Positions 24,901-37,500 of a stretch of 64,000 nucleotides of DNA are shown here, in pieces. The DNA comes from Enoplosus armatus. Taxonomy: Eukaryota; Chordata; Actinopteri; Centrarchiformes; Enoplosidae. Below the pieces are notes generated by a model. It searched no databases. It was not told where the DNA came from and was given only the letters and a program-made list of their open reading frames with translations. Position 1 is the first letter of the stretch. The number at the start of each line of letters is the position of its first letter. Position numbers and translations under genes: made by a program. The stretch covers positions 3,508,501 to 3,572,500 of the forward strand of contig NC_092198.1 in assembly GCF_043641665.1 (NCBI RefSeq). The letters run 5' to 3'.

Positions 24901-27900
24901 TGTGATGAACATGGCTGGGACACGCTTGTTGCCGTGGTTTATGACTCATTAAGTTATTGGGGTCGAAGTGGTGTTGGAAAATTTTTTCAGTGGGACAACA
25001 AGCATGTCCCAGCCGTGTCCAGGCATTCCTCACTTTTTAGTGTCCCCAGAAACTTTTGTCTCCTAATGAGAGGCTTTAATTGATTAATTAGTAATAATTA
25101 ATTCTTTGTATGGTGAGACTTGCCAACCCCAGGTTGCTTATGAGAAATGTGTAGTCAGGCTTAGTTTATCTGCCATAGCTGTACTTTATCCTTTGTAATT
25201 ATTCTCCATATGAAGATCTCCACATAACTCTGTCACATACTGCATTAAGGCTTGATGTCCTTATTCTCTCAAGTATTTCATGACTATTCACTACTTAATG
25301 TTGCTTCTGTCTGCCTCAATATCCTGCACAATATTTTGTGTAGCAGCAGAGAAAGGCTATGTGAAGGTGAATGCCTGGAGTGCAGCTTGCTTTGCTTACA
25401 GGGATTTGATTTCTGGTCAAAAAGCTCCAGTCCTGGTGTGAGCTAAATGACCGCTGCCTTTACAGAGAACCGCTGTGGTCACAGTGGTTTTATTTGAGGC
25501 TTTTTTTGTAGAGGGCAAGAACAGACGCAAAGCCCCGTGAATGCTCAGGAGAGTTACAGCCTGACCTCTTTTTTGCTTCATTTCTTTCTGTGTCGAGCCC
25601 AGGAAAAAGTGAGTTTGCTCAGCCAATGCTTGGGTGCTTCGTTTATGACAGATTTTATTTGTTAAAAGTGTGCCTTTCAGCCGACCTCATGCAGAGGTTA
25701 CATTTTCATACCTAGCTGGGGTGAGAAAATGAATCATTGCAAACACTTAAAAGATGTATTTGCAGTGATCCAAAAAAAAACAAAGCCTAATTTTAACTGC
25801 TTCACTTATCAGCCTCACTCAGGTTTCACGTCTAACACTGTGCAGAGGCCTGACTGCATTCCATTATCGTATATGTATCATTCATTTCCTGTGCAAAGGG
25901 ATGACATTATGTCCAAATATTATTCTGTCAAGATGGCTGTGAATGAATGGAAAGTTTCCAAGAAGCACTGCCAGAAATGAAGAACAAACTGTCTGTCTTC
26001 TTCTTCTTCTTCTTCTTCATTGGTTATCTGACACAAGCTTTAAGCCCATTGCTGACATCTTGGAATATGTTGGAATATTTTTTCATTATTTTGTGCCCTG
26101 AAATAACATGCTCTGACAAGGAACAATTCATGTGCCTCTCACTTAAATTAGAAATTCCCATGCAGTCTGTGAGTTTGGTTCATATGAAGTTCTGACAGAC
26201 TTTGGTTTTGATTTTCAGATAAGAAGGCAACAGCAGCTTAGAAGAGCATTCCAGGTACAGGTGTTGGCTTGTTGGTGCCTTGAAGCTGAATGTTTCGTCT
26301 GACAGAACTGCACAGTTCACCCTCAGTTATCAGTAGTGAACCCAACTCCCCTGTCTGCCACATCCTTCCCCACTGGCCACCCACGCTGCTATGAATGTCG
26401 AATGACGAAACAGTATGGCATCCTGTTAAGAAAATTGGAAAGTCAAGTAAAGATACTGTAATGTCAAGCCCCCATATTCCATGTTTTTTTTTTATTTAAT
26501 GAACTGTAAGAATATATCTTGACTATCAAAATTAAACAGAGATTATGCTCTTATTTGCTCAGGCAGTGCTTCATGCAGCGACGCTAGTAGTTTAGTTACA
26601 TTTCAGTTGCCGTTGAAGTACTGCTTGCAAAATTATGTAATTATGTTTCAGGTAGCAAGCTATTTTTACCACTAAAATAGAAGCCTAGCGCAACCAAACA
26701 CTCCTTAAACACATTTTATTTTCTCTTGGAAAGAAAAAAAAGCTTATGGTGGCTAATGTTAGCACACTTTTGATAGCTAACGCTGCTTAGGGGACATTCA
26801 TGACTTATTTTGCTGATTTTATGACTCCTCTCTACTACTTTAGCATATAACATTATTCTACAATTGTCACAAATCAAACTGGGAGCAACAATAAAACATT
26901 GACAACGATTCATGAATCAAATCAAATGTCCTAGTAGGACAGTCACTTGGCCAACCTATATCCACAACACATGAATGCACCTCCTCCGCAATTGAGCTGT
27001 CAGGAAACATTGTATTTCATTATTGACTCTGTACATGTTTGATGGTAAATACCAGCTCTGCGTAGTCCCCAAGACAAAACCAAACACTGTTGGGGACGGC
27101 TCCAGTGGGCGGACTCCGCCAGGCTGGGCGGGTGCCGGCCAGTCACCGCCCATGGCCCCGGGATACTTCAGTGAACTGTGGCTGGAGTGTTTATGTGGTC
27201 GCTTGTTTTTCCTAGTAAACTCGATGTGTGTGATCCAGTGTGTGTGTGTGTGCGTGTGTGTGTGTGAGAGAGAGAGTATAGATGGTGTAGTGTGCCATAG
27301 TGGTGTCATGCTTTCCATAGCCACAGCTAAATGCTGTGTGTGGAAGGTTTCTTTAAGTAATAGACCAAGAAAGTATTGGTTTTTTTTATTAATTCACAAC
27401 ACACTCACTTATATACTCTAAAACATGAGGCCCTGGTCACTTTGTAATGCACAGACTCTCATCAAGTCCTGGTGTGAACATATTCTCAATAAGCTAAGCA
27501 CTTTCATGGCCCATGCTTGCAAGGAGGATTACTGCTCTCCCATTTTATGCAAAACAGGAGAAATCTATTATTGGCCAGGAATGTTGTATAATACTTGCCT
27601 ACAGCTTTTGTGATTGTCATGATGCTGCATTCTACTTTAGTGTCATGGTAGGCTGCCTGGCTAACAAGTTACACTGGAGAAGAAATGTGTAAAAGTGGCT
27701 CTTTTAATCAGATTCATCCAGATAGAAACAACACACTAGTTACCCTGGTGCCAAATATGTAATTCTACTCTCCAGCATGGACATTTCTCTGGCTTGAACA
27801 GAGTAAATGATAAGTCGTAAATGGGTAGAACAGAAACAGAAACAATGGAGCGTTCTGTCCAAAGAAAGCTGAACTGGAATGTTTTTCGCATTTCCCAACT

Positions 27901-30900
27901 TCCTTCTGTTTTCTGCAGTTATAATACAAGAAATATAGATAAGCAAAGTTTTTAAGCAGTAACCATTTGCTGCCATTTAGAGCAGTCAATTTGCATTTGT
28001 CTCATTTAGCCTACACTACAAATTATGTATACTATACATTGCTAGCCATTTTTTAAAGCATGTTGTTGTGTTTTAATTAGTGTGACTGCTGGCACAGTTT
28101 AAGATAGAAACTATTTCAACTGTCAAATTTGCAAAATGCTTTCAGTCGCGTTTTATTTTGATATCTGCCACAGCAATATAATAACAATAAATAACACATT
28201 TTTTGTGATTAGAAAATTACAATGGCAAAAAAACAAAAAGTGTGCCACCATGCGGATAGTGAAAGGATTCACTGGATTCCTTGGATATCCTATTGCCATT
28301 GGCCATTTCCATTTGACCCTAATTAGATTTTGATTATTTAAATTGTTTCTCAAACTTTGCTTATCACCACTTCTCCTACAACTTTGGCTTAGTCCTTGAA
28401 TTCCTACAAGGTTAGGAGGTCTGGACCAAATTATGTGCAAAATATGCGTTTGAAATCATTAATTAATTCATACATGTCAACACCCATACTTTGAAAGCTG
28501 CTCTCAGTTATTTTCTTAACACACTGAAACTAAAGACTGCCAGAAAGGTAGAAAAAACACAGTCACACAGTCAAAACACTACGGTATGTTTTGGAAAATT
28601 GTTCAGCAATGTTAAGTATGTATGATTTCAGTATATGGGCAAAAACTGAATAGAAAAATAATAAAAACATACAGAAACATCAGTGCAACCCAAAATAAAT
28701 AAATATTGGAGGGACTAGTGATTTCAGACTGTATTTAACCATATCAACTTCCTGTGTTCCAGGTTACCTCCAGGAGGCCTACTTGTGGACCAAGCAGGTC
28801 CTGTCCATCATGGAGAAGTCCATGATCCTTCTGCAGGATGTGACAGATGGCTCCCTGTATGAAGGAGTGGCCTACGGGACTTACACCACCCGCTCTCTGT
28901 TCCAGTACATGTTTCTGGTGCAGCGCCACTTTGCCATCAGCCACTTTGACCACCCCTGGCTCCTTAAACACTTCGCCTTCCTGTACAGGACTATCCTGCC
29001 CGGTAACTGTCACTTCACCTGCTGTGATACTGCATTGATTATATTTAGGCAGCCAAATACAGAGCAGGTCAACAATCCGTGAGTAAGTGTTTACTTAGCT
29101 ATGAATGGCTGAAACATCCAGTTAGTCCACACTAGAATGCTCTATGCCAAAAGTTGAATATATTAGATTAGACGTGAAAATAACCTTAGGCTGCCACATT
29201 GAAGAGTAGCTTCTCCTCTGAGCTGATGTGGGGTATGCATGCGTGTAGTTATTACCCTCCTGGATGCCTTTGAAAGCTGAGCTGAGACCTGCAGGGATCT
29301 GTGGTGTCCTGGAAGTTTTGTCTGAAGGTCAGGGGGAGGGCAGCAGCGGAGGAGGGGCCCCTAGGTCAGGCTCGGACATTTCACAGCCCCCTGCCAACAG
29401 TTTCTGTATTGTGGCTGAGCAGCACTGCTACACTCAGAAAGCACCCCTAATTACATCAGCCAGGAGAGCCTCGGATCCGGAGCCACAATAGCAGCTTTCA
29501 CCCCCTAAGACAGGAAGACAAGGCCAGATTATCATAAACTGTCCCCTTAGCAGCCTAGATGATTGCTGTCCCCTCACTGTCTGTGTGTGTGTTTTTGGTT
29601 GTGTGTTCACAGACAGTTGACAGAAAGCCAATGGTAATCAGAGTGAAACTAACAATAGAAAAGATGTAATATTATCAAGAACATGTGTGCTCACTTTTGC
29701 CAAAACATTGCAGTTGAAACAATTGAAACAACTGCAATAACTTCAAATTGAAGCACTTAAAGGAACTGAAGTTGAAGAACTCAGCTAAGTTGTCAAATCA
29801 AACTGAAAGACGTTACTGTCAATTGAAGTGTCAGTCGAAGTGCAAGTCCTGAATGGAGTTGAAGCGTCAGCTGTATGATATAGTAGTGTAACTAACATAG
29901 TTGAAAAGTCAGTTGAAGTGTAAGCACTTAAAGCAGTTAAAATGTCAATGGATGTGTGAGCACAAAAAGAAGTGTCAGTTGAAGTGTAAGCACTGAATGG
30001 AGGTGTCAGTTGGATGATCGCTCCGCTTTGACAGATGACAGAAGGCTAATGGTAAAACGAGTGTGACATTGCTGTATGCTCAAAATGTAAGCACCGAAAG
30101 GAACTGAAATGTCAGTTGATGTGTTAATGATAGAAGGAGTTGGAAGTGTCTGCTGAAAGAAGATACTGTCTGTTCGAGTGAAAGCAGGGCAAGTGTCAAA
30201 AGTGCTATAAGATCTCTGGAATGTCAGTTGAAAGCACAATAGTGGTACTAACATAGTTGAAGAGCACTGAAGGGAGCTGAAATGTCAGTTGACACTGCAA
30301 GTGACAAAAGGAGTTTGAAATGTCCGTTGACATGAAATTGATTTGAAGTGTCAGTTATATGACGTACATTGATGTGTTTACATACAGCTGACAGGAAGCA
30401 AATGTACAGCTAACATCATAACTCCAAGACAGTACTGAATGTCAGCAACGCTGCTCATTTCGACTCATCGCAAGTAATCCGTGCCAAAACTGCGATAGCA
30501 TTACCTCAATTCCTTGTAATAAACATCTTGAAGAAACTGTTCATTGTTTATGCTCACAGGAACAGTGCAAAGAGACTTTTCTTGAGTGTTTCTGTAGCAA
30601 TTTCTGTTTATGACTGTTTTTGGTTGACAAATCATTGACTGTGATTACATACTGTAGTTACTATAGCTGGTTTCCAAGAAGCCTCTCACCACCAGAGTGC
30701 AAATTTCCTCTTACATAATTACAGACAACAAAACGGTGCGAACAATTTGCATGTGGTCTTGGGGGGGAGGGGCACATTTGTTACATATTTGTGACCACAG
30801 GCCTATTATATTGAGCTCTGTTGCCCATTAGTTATGATATCAAATATTTCTGCGTGACACCTCTACGGCCACCACTGAAGTTGTCCTCTCTGTGTGTTTT

Positions 30901-33643
30901 AACTGTCTCACCAGGATTTCAGCGGACTGTAGCCATTGCAGACTCCAACTACAACTGGTTCTACGGGCCAGAGAGCCAGCTGGTCTTCTTGGACCGCTAC
31001 GTGTTGCGTAATGGCAGTGGAAACTGGCTGGCAGATCTGATTCATCAAAACAGGGTGATGGAAGGGCCTGGGCAGGCTGGAAAGGGCCAGCGATGGTGTA
31101 CTCTCCACACAGAGTTCATCTGGTGAGCTGCTGAATTTGGTTTCATGATGTGAAATATATGACTGCAATTATTTCTGTTTAAAGCCATTATCAAAGGGGA
31201 TAATCAGATGACTTGCAATGGTCGGGATATTTGAATCTGCTCTTAGTGATTATTTTTATCAATTATTATTATATTTTTTTCATTAGTCATTTTATCTTGT
31301 GTCAGAAAAAACACTTCCCAGAACTCTCGTTTGTCTAAAAAACAAAATGTAAAAATGACATGTTGTGGTTCTGCAGGTTGTAGCATAGTGGAACTTTTTC
31401 TTGGCCCTTCCAGTGACTTCCTGGAGTCTCCGCTGGTTGCCCGGGAACCTCACGATGATGACTACACTCCAGGAAGTCACTGGTCGGGCCAAGAATTAAT
31501 ACCAGCACGTAACTCCCTATGATACTGTACCTGTGTTTTGTACAGACAAAGCCAAACTAAATGTTTCCCCCCTGCTTCCAGTCTTTAAGTTAAGCTACGT
31601 TAATCACCTGCTGGCTTTAGCTTATTTCGATGTTTCAGGTTTAACAGACAGACATGAGACGGACAGCTGTTGATCTTGACCTGTACTATTAATCTGAACT
31701 ATTCCTTGAAAGCAGCGATATCACAGCTGTTGTTTTAGGTTTGTCAAAAGGCAAAAAAATCTATTGCAACATGTCATGGCAAAATAAGCTCTGGAATATC
31801 TTTAAACTGATGAAAATTTCAGTCAGTGGTTGCTTTTGAATTTGATGTCCATATTGGTATTTTATCCATCTGATATCCGTCCTCTGTATTTTGCAGGTAT
31901 GACCCGGGCTTGATTCCCAAGCCTCCATCAGATTTTGGAACATCCCAACTCCACCACTTTGAGGACTGGGGCGTGGTGACGTACGGCAGTGCTTTACCTG
32001 CAGACACCAACTGCTCCTTTCTCTCCTTCAAGTCGGGGAAGCTCGGGGGACGCGCCATCTTCGACATCGTTCACAGGAACAAGTACAAAGAGTGGATCAA
32101 AGGGTGGAGGAACTTTAATGCTGGCCACGAGCACCCTGATCAGAACACTTTCACTTTCGCACCCAATGGTGTCCCATTTATCACTGAGGCACTGTACGGA
32201 CCCAAGTACACTTTGTTGAACAATGTGGTGTTGTTTGGCTCGACCGTGTCCGGGAGTTGCTTTAAGCCGTGGGTTGGACAGGTTACGGAAGCCTGCGATT
32301 CCAAGTGGTTGAAGTACAAGGTGGGGCTGGCGGCTGATGCCGAGGGCAGAGTAGAAGCGGCTATGGAGAGACAGGGAATTGTCTTCATCCGTGGCGAGGG
32401 ACGTTCTGCTTATAATCCAGAGCTGAAGATCAGGAACTTCCAGAGAAACCTGCTCCTTCTTCACCCACAGCTCCTGCTCCTCGTGGACCACATCCACCTG
32501 GAGCCAGACAGCCCAACCAGGGTCATTAGTGCCTTCTTTCACAACACAGAACTTCCATTCCAGGGGACAAAGGTAGATGGTGTTCATGGAGCGTTTGTAT
32601 CACACGGTGAAGACAAGTATAAGATGTTCTGGATGGATGACACAGGCTACAGTAACAAAGGAATGGTAGGTTACTGGAATTACCCTCGAGGGTACCCGTA
32701 CAATGGCTCTAACTTTGTGAACGTCACAATGCCATTGAGGTACCCTCACACCAGGGTGGCCTACATTTTCTTTGGACCAGGCGTGGATGTACAGAGCTTC
32801 AGCCTGCGTGGCGATGACCAGAGAGTGGATATTTACCTGGCCACCAAGGATCACACCTACACAATCTACCTGCTGACCGGGGAGGTCACCAGCAAGCCTC
32901 TGTTTGCCATGGTGCTGCTGGACCACAAGAAGATTGTATTCGAGAAGGCGGCGGCTGCAGTGGACAGCTCACCTGAGGAAGTAGAGGAATACGTCAACGT
33001 GATGGATGACAACCTCCAGCACGTCAAGCCGGTCTTCCAGCAGATGGAGAGACACATCCTAGGACGGGTTCTCAACACTGCTAGCTTCCGTAAGACTGCA
33101 GAGCGTCTCCTCCAGTTCTCCGACAAGAAGAAGACAGAGGAGGTCATCGAGAAGATGTTTTCTATGTCTAAAAAACAGGGCAAGGGTAAAGGGGGGAAGA
33201 AAGTGAACCTTGGGGAGAAGCTTTCTGAGAGTCTTCCTGACATTTTTGCACAGATTGAGGTCAATGAGAAGAAGGAGAGACAGAGGACTTCAAAGCGTAC
33301 GTATGAGGACAGTCCAGAGGAGGGGGATGCAGACTCGCGGGCCTTTACAGATTATACAGACGGCCGCAAAAACAGAAAGGGGGGATTTGTCAAGGGCCGC
33401 AAATTCAAGGAGGTTCACATGGTGGCCACTGCAGGGAGCGAGGGTCTCTCCAGCACAGCCTCCTACATTAGACTCTTTCTCCTCCTGAACACTGCCACCT
33501 TCTTTTTGCTGCTGGCTGTGTTACTGACTCGCTTTCAGAGGGGTCGGAGCTTGCACACGCAGAGATGTTTCTACACCATCCTTCTGATTGACTGCTTCAT
33601 CTTACTGTACCTCTACTCCTCCTGCTCTCACACACAGTGTTAA
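18561..33643 (+). CDS. DSE: DSE, dermatan sulfate epimerase (chondroitin-glucuronate 5-epimerase)
   Basis: Coding exons are 18561-18997, 23672-23925, 28763-29002, 30915-31122 and 31897-33643: 2886 bases, 961 residues, against about 958 in human. All junctions are GT-AG. The enzyme converts D-glucuronic acid to L-iduronic acid in chondroitin chains, making dermatan sulfate, in the ER/Golgi. The start MRTHTRGAP matches the family N-terminus and begins a signal peptide (about residues 1-31). The three residues known to be essential in the human enzyme (His205, Tyr261, His450) appear with a constant shift of seven: His212 in NHQPTN, Tyr268 in [10 protein letters not shown] and His457 in [10 protein letters not shown]. 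The lysine-rich segment near 800-830 precedes [12 protein letters not shown]. Two hydrophobic segments near the C-terminus (about 906-926 and 937-957) match the predicted membrane anchors of the family. The large last exon encodes about 60% of the protein. An in-frame ATG far upstream at 18354 is rejected because a strong acceptor lies at 18516. Confidence 0.97.
19485..19700. mobile_element. repeat family B copy
   Basis: GGGCTACAACTAGTGATTAT, TGTCTGAAAATAGTGACAAA and CCAAAGATATTCACTTTATA follow the order of the same non-coding teleost element seen at 17.2 kb. This copy is truncated on the right. Confidence 0.5.
21295..21375. repeat. fragment of a dispersed repeat with GTCGACTA motifs
   Basis: TTGGTCGACTAAAG and TTTGGTCGACTAGAGGGCAG occur 50 bases apart. 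Such paired GTCGACTA motifs mark the end of a common teleost DNA-transposon-derived repeat. Assigned from memory only. Confidence 0.35.
23926..28762 (+). other. DSE intron (second within the coding region)
   Basis: A 4.8-kb intron holding a long stem (24910-25017), a (TTC)7 run at 25997-26018, a TG/GA microsatellite at 27239-27280 and a short GC-rich block at 27075-27170. No coding sequence was recognised. Confidence 0.6.
27239..27280. repeat. (TG)n(AG)n microsatellite
   Basis: TG units with one TGCG interruption run into AG units, giving a compound dinucleotide repeat inside a DSE intron. Confidence 0.95.
29003..30914 (+). other. DSE intron (third within the coding region)
   Basis: A 1.9-kb intron dominated by the degenerate satellite at 29605-30420. 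A GC-rich stretch at 29264-29490 is non-repetitive and without recognised function. Confidence 0.65.
29605..30420. repeat. nested degenerate satellite
   Basis: Short units resembling AATGTCAGTTGAAGTG followed by TAAGCACTGAAAGGAG recur many times with variable spacing. They sit inside longer units marked by GACAGAAAGCCAATGGTAAT (about 29620), GACAGAAGGCTAATGGTAAA (about 30040) and GACAGGAAGCAAATGTACAG (about 30390), and by CTAACATAGTTGAA at about 29892 and 30249. The higher-order period is therefore roughly 350-420 bases. It is non-coding and lies between DSE coding exons 3 and 4. Confidence 0.75.
31363..31710. mobile_element. MITE-like element, family A, partial copy with palindromic core
   Basis: A central inverted repeat (31399-31428 against 31465-31495) reads TTCTTGGCCC...CCTGGAGT on one arm and ACTCCAGGAAGTCACTGG...GGCCAAGAA on the other. 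It is followed by CCTGCTTCCAGTCTTTAAGT and AACAGACAGACATGAGAC, the right-hand half of family A. The left half is missing. It fills most of the 774-base intron before the last DSE exon. Confidence 0.6.
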
Positions 33644-33751
33644 CATCTTGATCGTGAAAGGGGTCGTCCGACTACAGATCGAATGACCTGTTGTTCATGG
33701 GGCGCTAAATGCACCCGCACCTCACTCTGAGCCAGATCTTACGACAGAATA

Positions 33752-34249
33752 TTAAGGCCACCGTTGGAAAAAAAAAAACCTGATATTTTGAGGAAAAAAG
33801 TCGTAACGTTACGCAATACTTACTTCTACTTATATCTTAGTCATACGCAGTCTGTGCAGACTGTTCTCGTTAAATCACAATCTTATTCTCGACTTTTTTT
33901 ACCCAAATTTTGTTGTGTTAGTAAGATTATGAATTTTATTTCCATAATATGAATTTTATTCTTGTAATATTGAATTTTATGGCTTTTACTCGTAATATTA
34001 TGACTTTTTCTAGTTAAGTCAATTTTATTTAAATTTGCCTCAGTGGGGCTTATGGATAGTAAATTCACTTCACTAGAAATCACGACTGTATTCTCATCAT
34101 ATTATAATATTATGATTTCTATTTCTATATTAAGACTTGTATCCGTATAATGTTATGACTTTTATTCTCATGATATTGTTTTTTCCCCCCAAAACATTAT
34201 GACTTTATTCTTGAAGCCTCAGATTTTTTTTTTCTAACAGTGGCCCTAA
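33752..34249. mobile_element. TA-flanked inverted-repeat element with internal minisatellite
   Basis: The left end TTAAGGCCACCGTTGGAAAA and the right end TTTTCTAACAGTGGCCCTAA are inverted repeats with few mismatches. TA flanks both sides (33750-33751 and 34250-34251), as expected for Tc1/mariner-type target duplication. The inside is built from degenerate repeats of about 23 bases resembling TTATTCTCGTAATATTATGA. It is non-coding. It starts 109 bases after the DSE stop and ends before the DSE poly(A) signal, so it should be transcribed in the DSE 3' UTR. Confidence 0.7.
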
Positions 34250-34554
34250 TACTCATCAGATCTACCATAATGGGTGTTCAGGAAAAACAACTGATTCCAA
34301 ATAGGAATTGATGAATTGCCAAGATAAAACCAGACCACCTCTGATGTAATAAGCTTCTGTGGAGCTTTAGAGCTGAGTCTTTGTAGTGTTCAGAGGTCCT
34401 GCCTTGTATCAAAGACCTCAAGGTTAGCCACTATAATGCAGTTGCCTCATCTGTACTTGAGATTTGTCCTGTCTACATAGTTCATAGAAACACATTTAAA
34501 TGTATATATGTGAAAGCAAGATATATTTTTATGGTCTTTTTTTTTTTATTTGTG

Positions 34555-34560
34555 AATAAA
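34555..34560 (+). terminator. DSE poly(A) signal
   Basis: AATAAA is followed about 30 bases later by the GT-rich stretch GTGTGTGTTGTGTC, the usual downstream element. This gives a 3' UTR of about 930 bases. Other AATAAA motifs at about 34900, 35637 and 36233 could serve longer transcripts. Confidence 0.65.
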
Positions 34561-34584
34561 ATTACTACATGCATAGGTGGGCAT

Positions 34585-37500
34585 CCAGTGTGTGTGTTGT
34601 GTCAAGTGAATGTGTGAACTCAAAAACTAAAGGACAATATATGTTGATTACGGTGGCCAAGAGAGCTAGAGACAAGACAATATCTTCACGACTTTGACAA
34701 CACGTGCAGTGCATTTAGCATTCAAGTCCCCCATATTTACCATTTATAAGCAGTATACAAACACTGAATACATGGTTTATATCACACTAGAGAGCTGTAA
34801 TGATATGAAATTTATAATTGTTGACGTCTTGTTAATAGGCCTTTTTCACAGCAGACATTTTGACTTGTCACTGTAGAAAAAAGGTACCGGTGTAAACAAT
34901 AAAATGAAGGCTGAATTCCATTTAGCTGCTTCAGTTTAAGGGTGCTGGTATTGTTCATACTGGCTCACTGTCCCACTTTCACGCTTTAATAGAACAGAGC
35001 CACCCTTGATGTTATTAATTAAACCTGTGCTTTTCATACTATTAGAAGTTACTATCTTTTCCCTGATTACTGGCATGCTCATCTGTTTCGATGCTGCAGC
35101 CACGTCACATGGGATGGATGGGGGATGGTGGTTGTATGACAACAGAGTTGGTCGTGTGAGTGTGAAAAATACTGTGCATTGACAATATAAGGCTTTACAT
35201 GCATTGAATGACAGACTTTGGCTGACATGAGGCATCTCTGTGTGCTATGAGGGTAGCTTTCAGTCTGTGTGGACTTGGATGTTGACGTAAATGCTATTTA
35301 CAAGTAGGAAACTCAGTACAACGATAACTTCGATATGACTTGAACGCAGCATGAGTGTCCCTCGCAAACTTCTTCTGGGTCGTAATTTAGTTCACTTGCC
35401 GTGTCCAGCGTGCGAGCGACCTATGTGCAGCACATTCCTTTATGCTCCATGTGTTTTGTTACACTGGTGGATGTTTTTCAAAATGTTCTGGTGCTTTACT
35501 TTTCTAACAAACGTTACTCAAACAGGAGGAAATAATGCATTTGTTGGGGACTATTTTCAGCAGCGGATTAATACACATTTTGTGCTCTAGTGAGTATTTG
35601 GAGCAGCGGGACGCACGTATGTGGGATTGAGTCAAAATAAACTACAGTGTGTGTGTTCATGGTGATGAAGGAACATGTCACCCAGTGCAACAGTGTGGCT
35701 CATTGATGTGTTGTTTTTTTAGTTTCTGGACAACAATGACAACAAGAAAAATATAGAATATCATGAGACTTATCCTTTCAAGTTGTAGTGCACTGAGCTC
35801 TCCTGGCCACCATATCCCATGTATGTATGTATATATGTATCATTTCTAAGCTAAAATGGTTATAAAGCACAGCTAAGCAGTCACACTTTTTAGCGGTGGA
35901 ATCGGTGCCGCATTGTAAAAATGCATTGTTGCAGACAAACAGATTTTCTTGAGTAATTCACTAAACCTGTAGAAGCAACGAGGGATTGCTGAACAGTGGA
36001 GGGTTTTATTTATTTAATGATGCTCATACACATCTGTTGTAACTCTACATGTCAACGTGGTCTAGACACTCGACTCCTTGCCCTCAAAGCCTCACATGCA
36101 GCAACGTGCCTCAGAGCTGTATCACTGAAGTGTTGCTAAATCCACCGGCTCCACATTGGATAGAAAGGATGGACTGAAGAACACTCCCATGCAAGTAACC
36201 AGTCAGGGATTAGTACTGTATTTTATCATCAACTAAATAAACTCATTGTTGCATCATTGGCTGAGAGCCGCTGGCCTTTTGTTGACTTTGTGACTCTCAG
36301 GAGCTCCTAACTCAGGAGTTGTATACCAGTAAGTGAGTAAAATGAAAAGAATGTCTTTCCATTCCCCTTCTCATAAAAATGTTGTGGGTTGTTTTGTTAT
36401 GATTGAGCAGATAATAACTTCCAGATGTGCTCCATATGGCTTCCCTTACATAAAAAAAGTGACCTCTGTTTTCTGGCCTGATCAAACCACTTGAAGTGAC
36501 GACTGCTTTATTTACTTTGTCTTACTAACAAATTAAACCTCACTGTGACAAACAGACGGAGGCTCGGTTTGTATTTGAAACCTGTTTCTATGATGAGGCG
36601 TTTTATTAATGTGTTAGGATATGAAATCCTGCCATCTGCTGGCCATGCAACTGCAACTTGTTTTAAACTGGAGATCAAGAGCTACATATTATATATATAA
36701 GTGATTTCATCTCAGGATTCTGAATTAATTCCCCATAACAATTTCTAATATTGCAATTTACCACAATCAAGACCATTCAAAGAAATTCAGACTCTGAAAC
36801 AACATTGCAAGGGTTTTCTTTTGACATTGTTAAATTATTTTGAAGGATTTCTCAATTTAGTGCGTTCCCAGGATCGCACACTCAGAGTAAAGTGCCAAAT
36901 GATTAACGTAGGTTATTATTAGAGGATAGGGATGTCAAATGATCAATGACTGATTTCTGATCAGTGGATCATATTTCATACACAAACATTGTCTTTTGTG
37001 TATCTGAAATCTTAATATATTTATATGTCTATTGATTTTTATTTGAGAAAATTAATTTGTGTTTCATTTTTATAAATTTATTCTGCTGTGTGCACCAGTT
37101 TCTCATATATAACTTCTAGGTCGGAAACTCAAAGCAACTCAAATTAAGCAGAAAAAGAAAAAAATGAAATGATCTAAGACCAATGCACATAGTAATGACA
37201 GACAACAAGTAATAATAATAATAATAATATAACTATAAGGTATTAAGTCAGAATGATCAGAATCAGCTGAAGTATGTGTGTTTCTGGTTGTAATGTCTTT
37301 ACACAGAAATAGAGACGCAGCTAACAACAAGGACAACAAAGCTCAACTAAGGTAAACAAACATTCAGCTATAATGTACATAAGTAGGTAAAAGAAGATTT
37401 TATTCTTTATATATCAAAAGTATAAATCTAAACAACACAACAAGGAAAAGACGTAGTAAATCAGACTTAGAAGATAGTTAAGTTTGGACTTGCTATTTTA

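Noticed and set aside
29605..30420. Regularly recurring short units considered as a CRISPR-like array.
   Set aside because: Unit lengths and spacings vary, the units are degenerate, and the setting is an intron of a vertebrate gene. It is a satellite.
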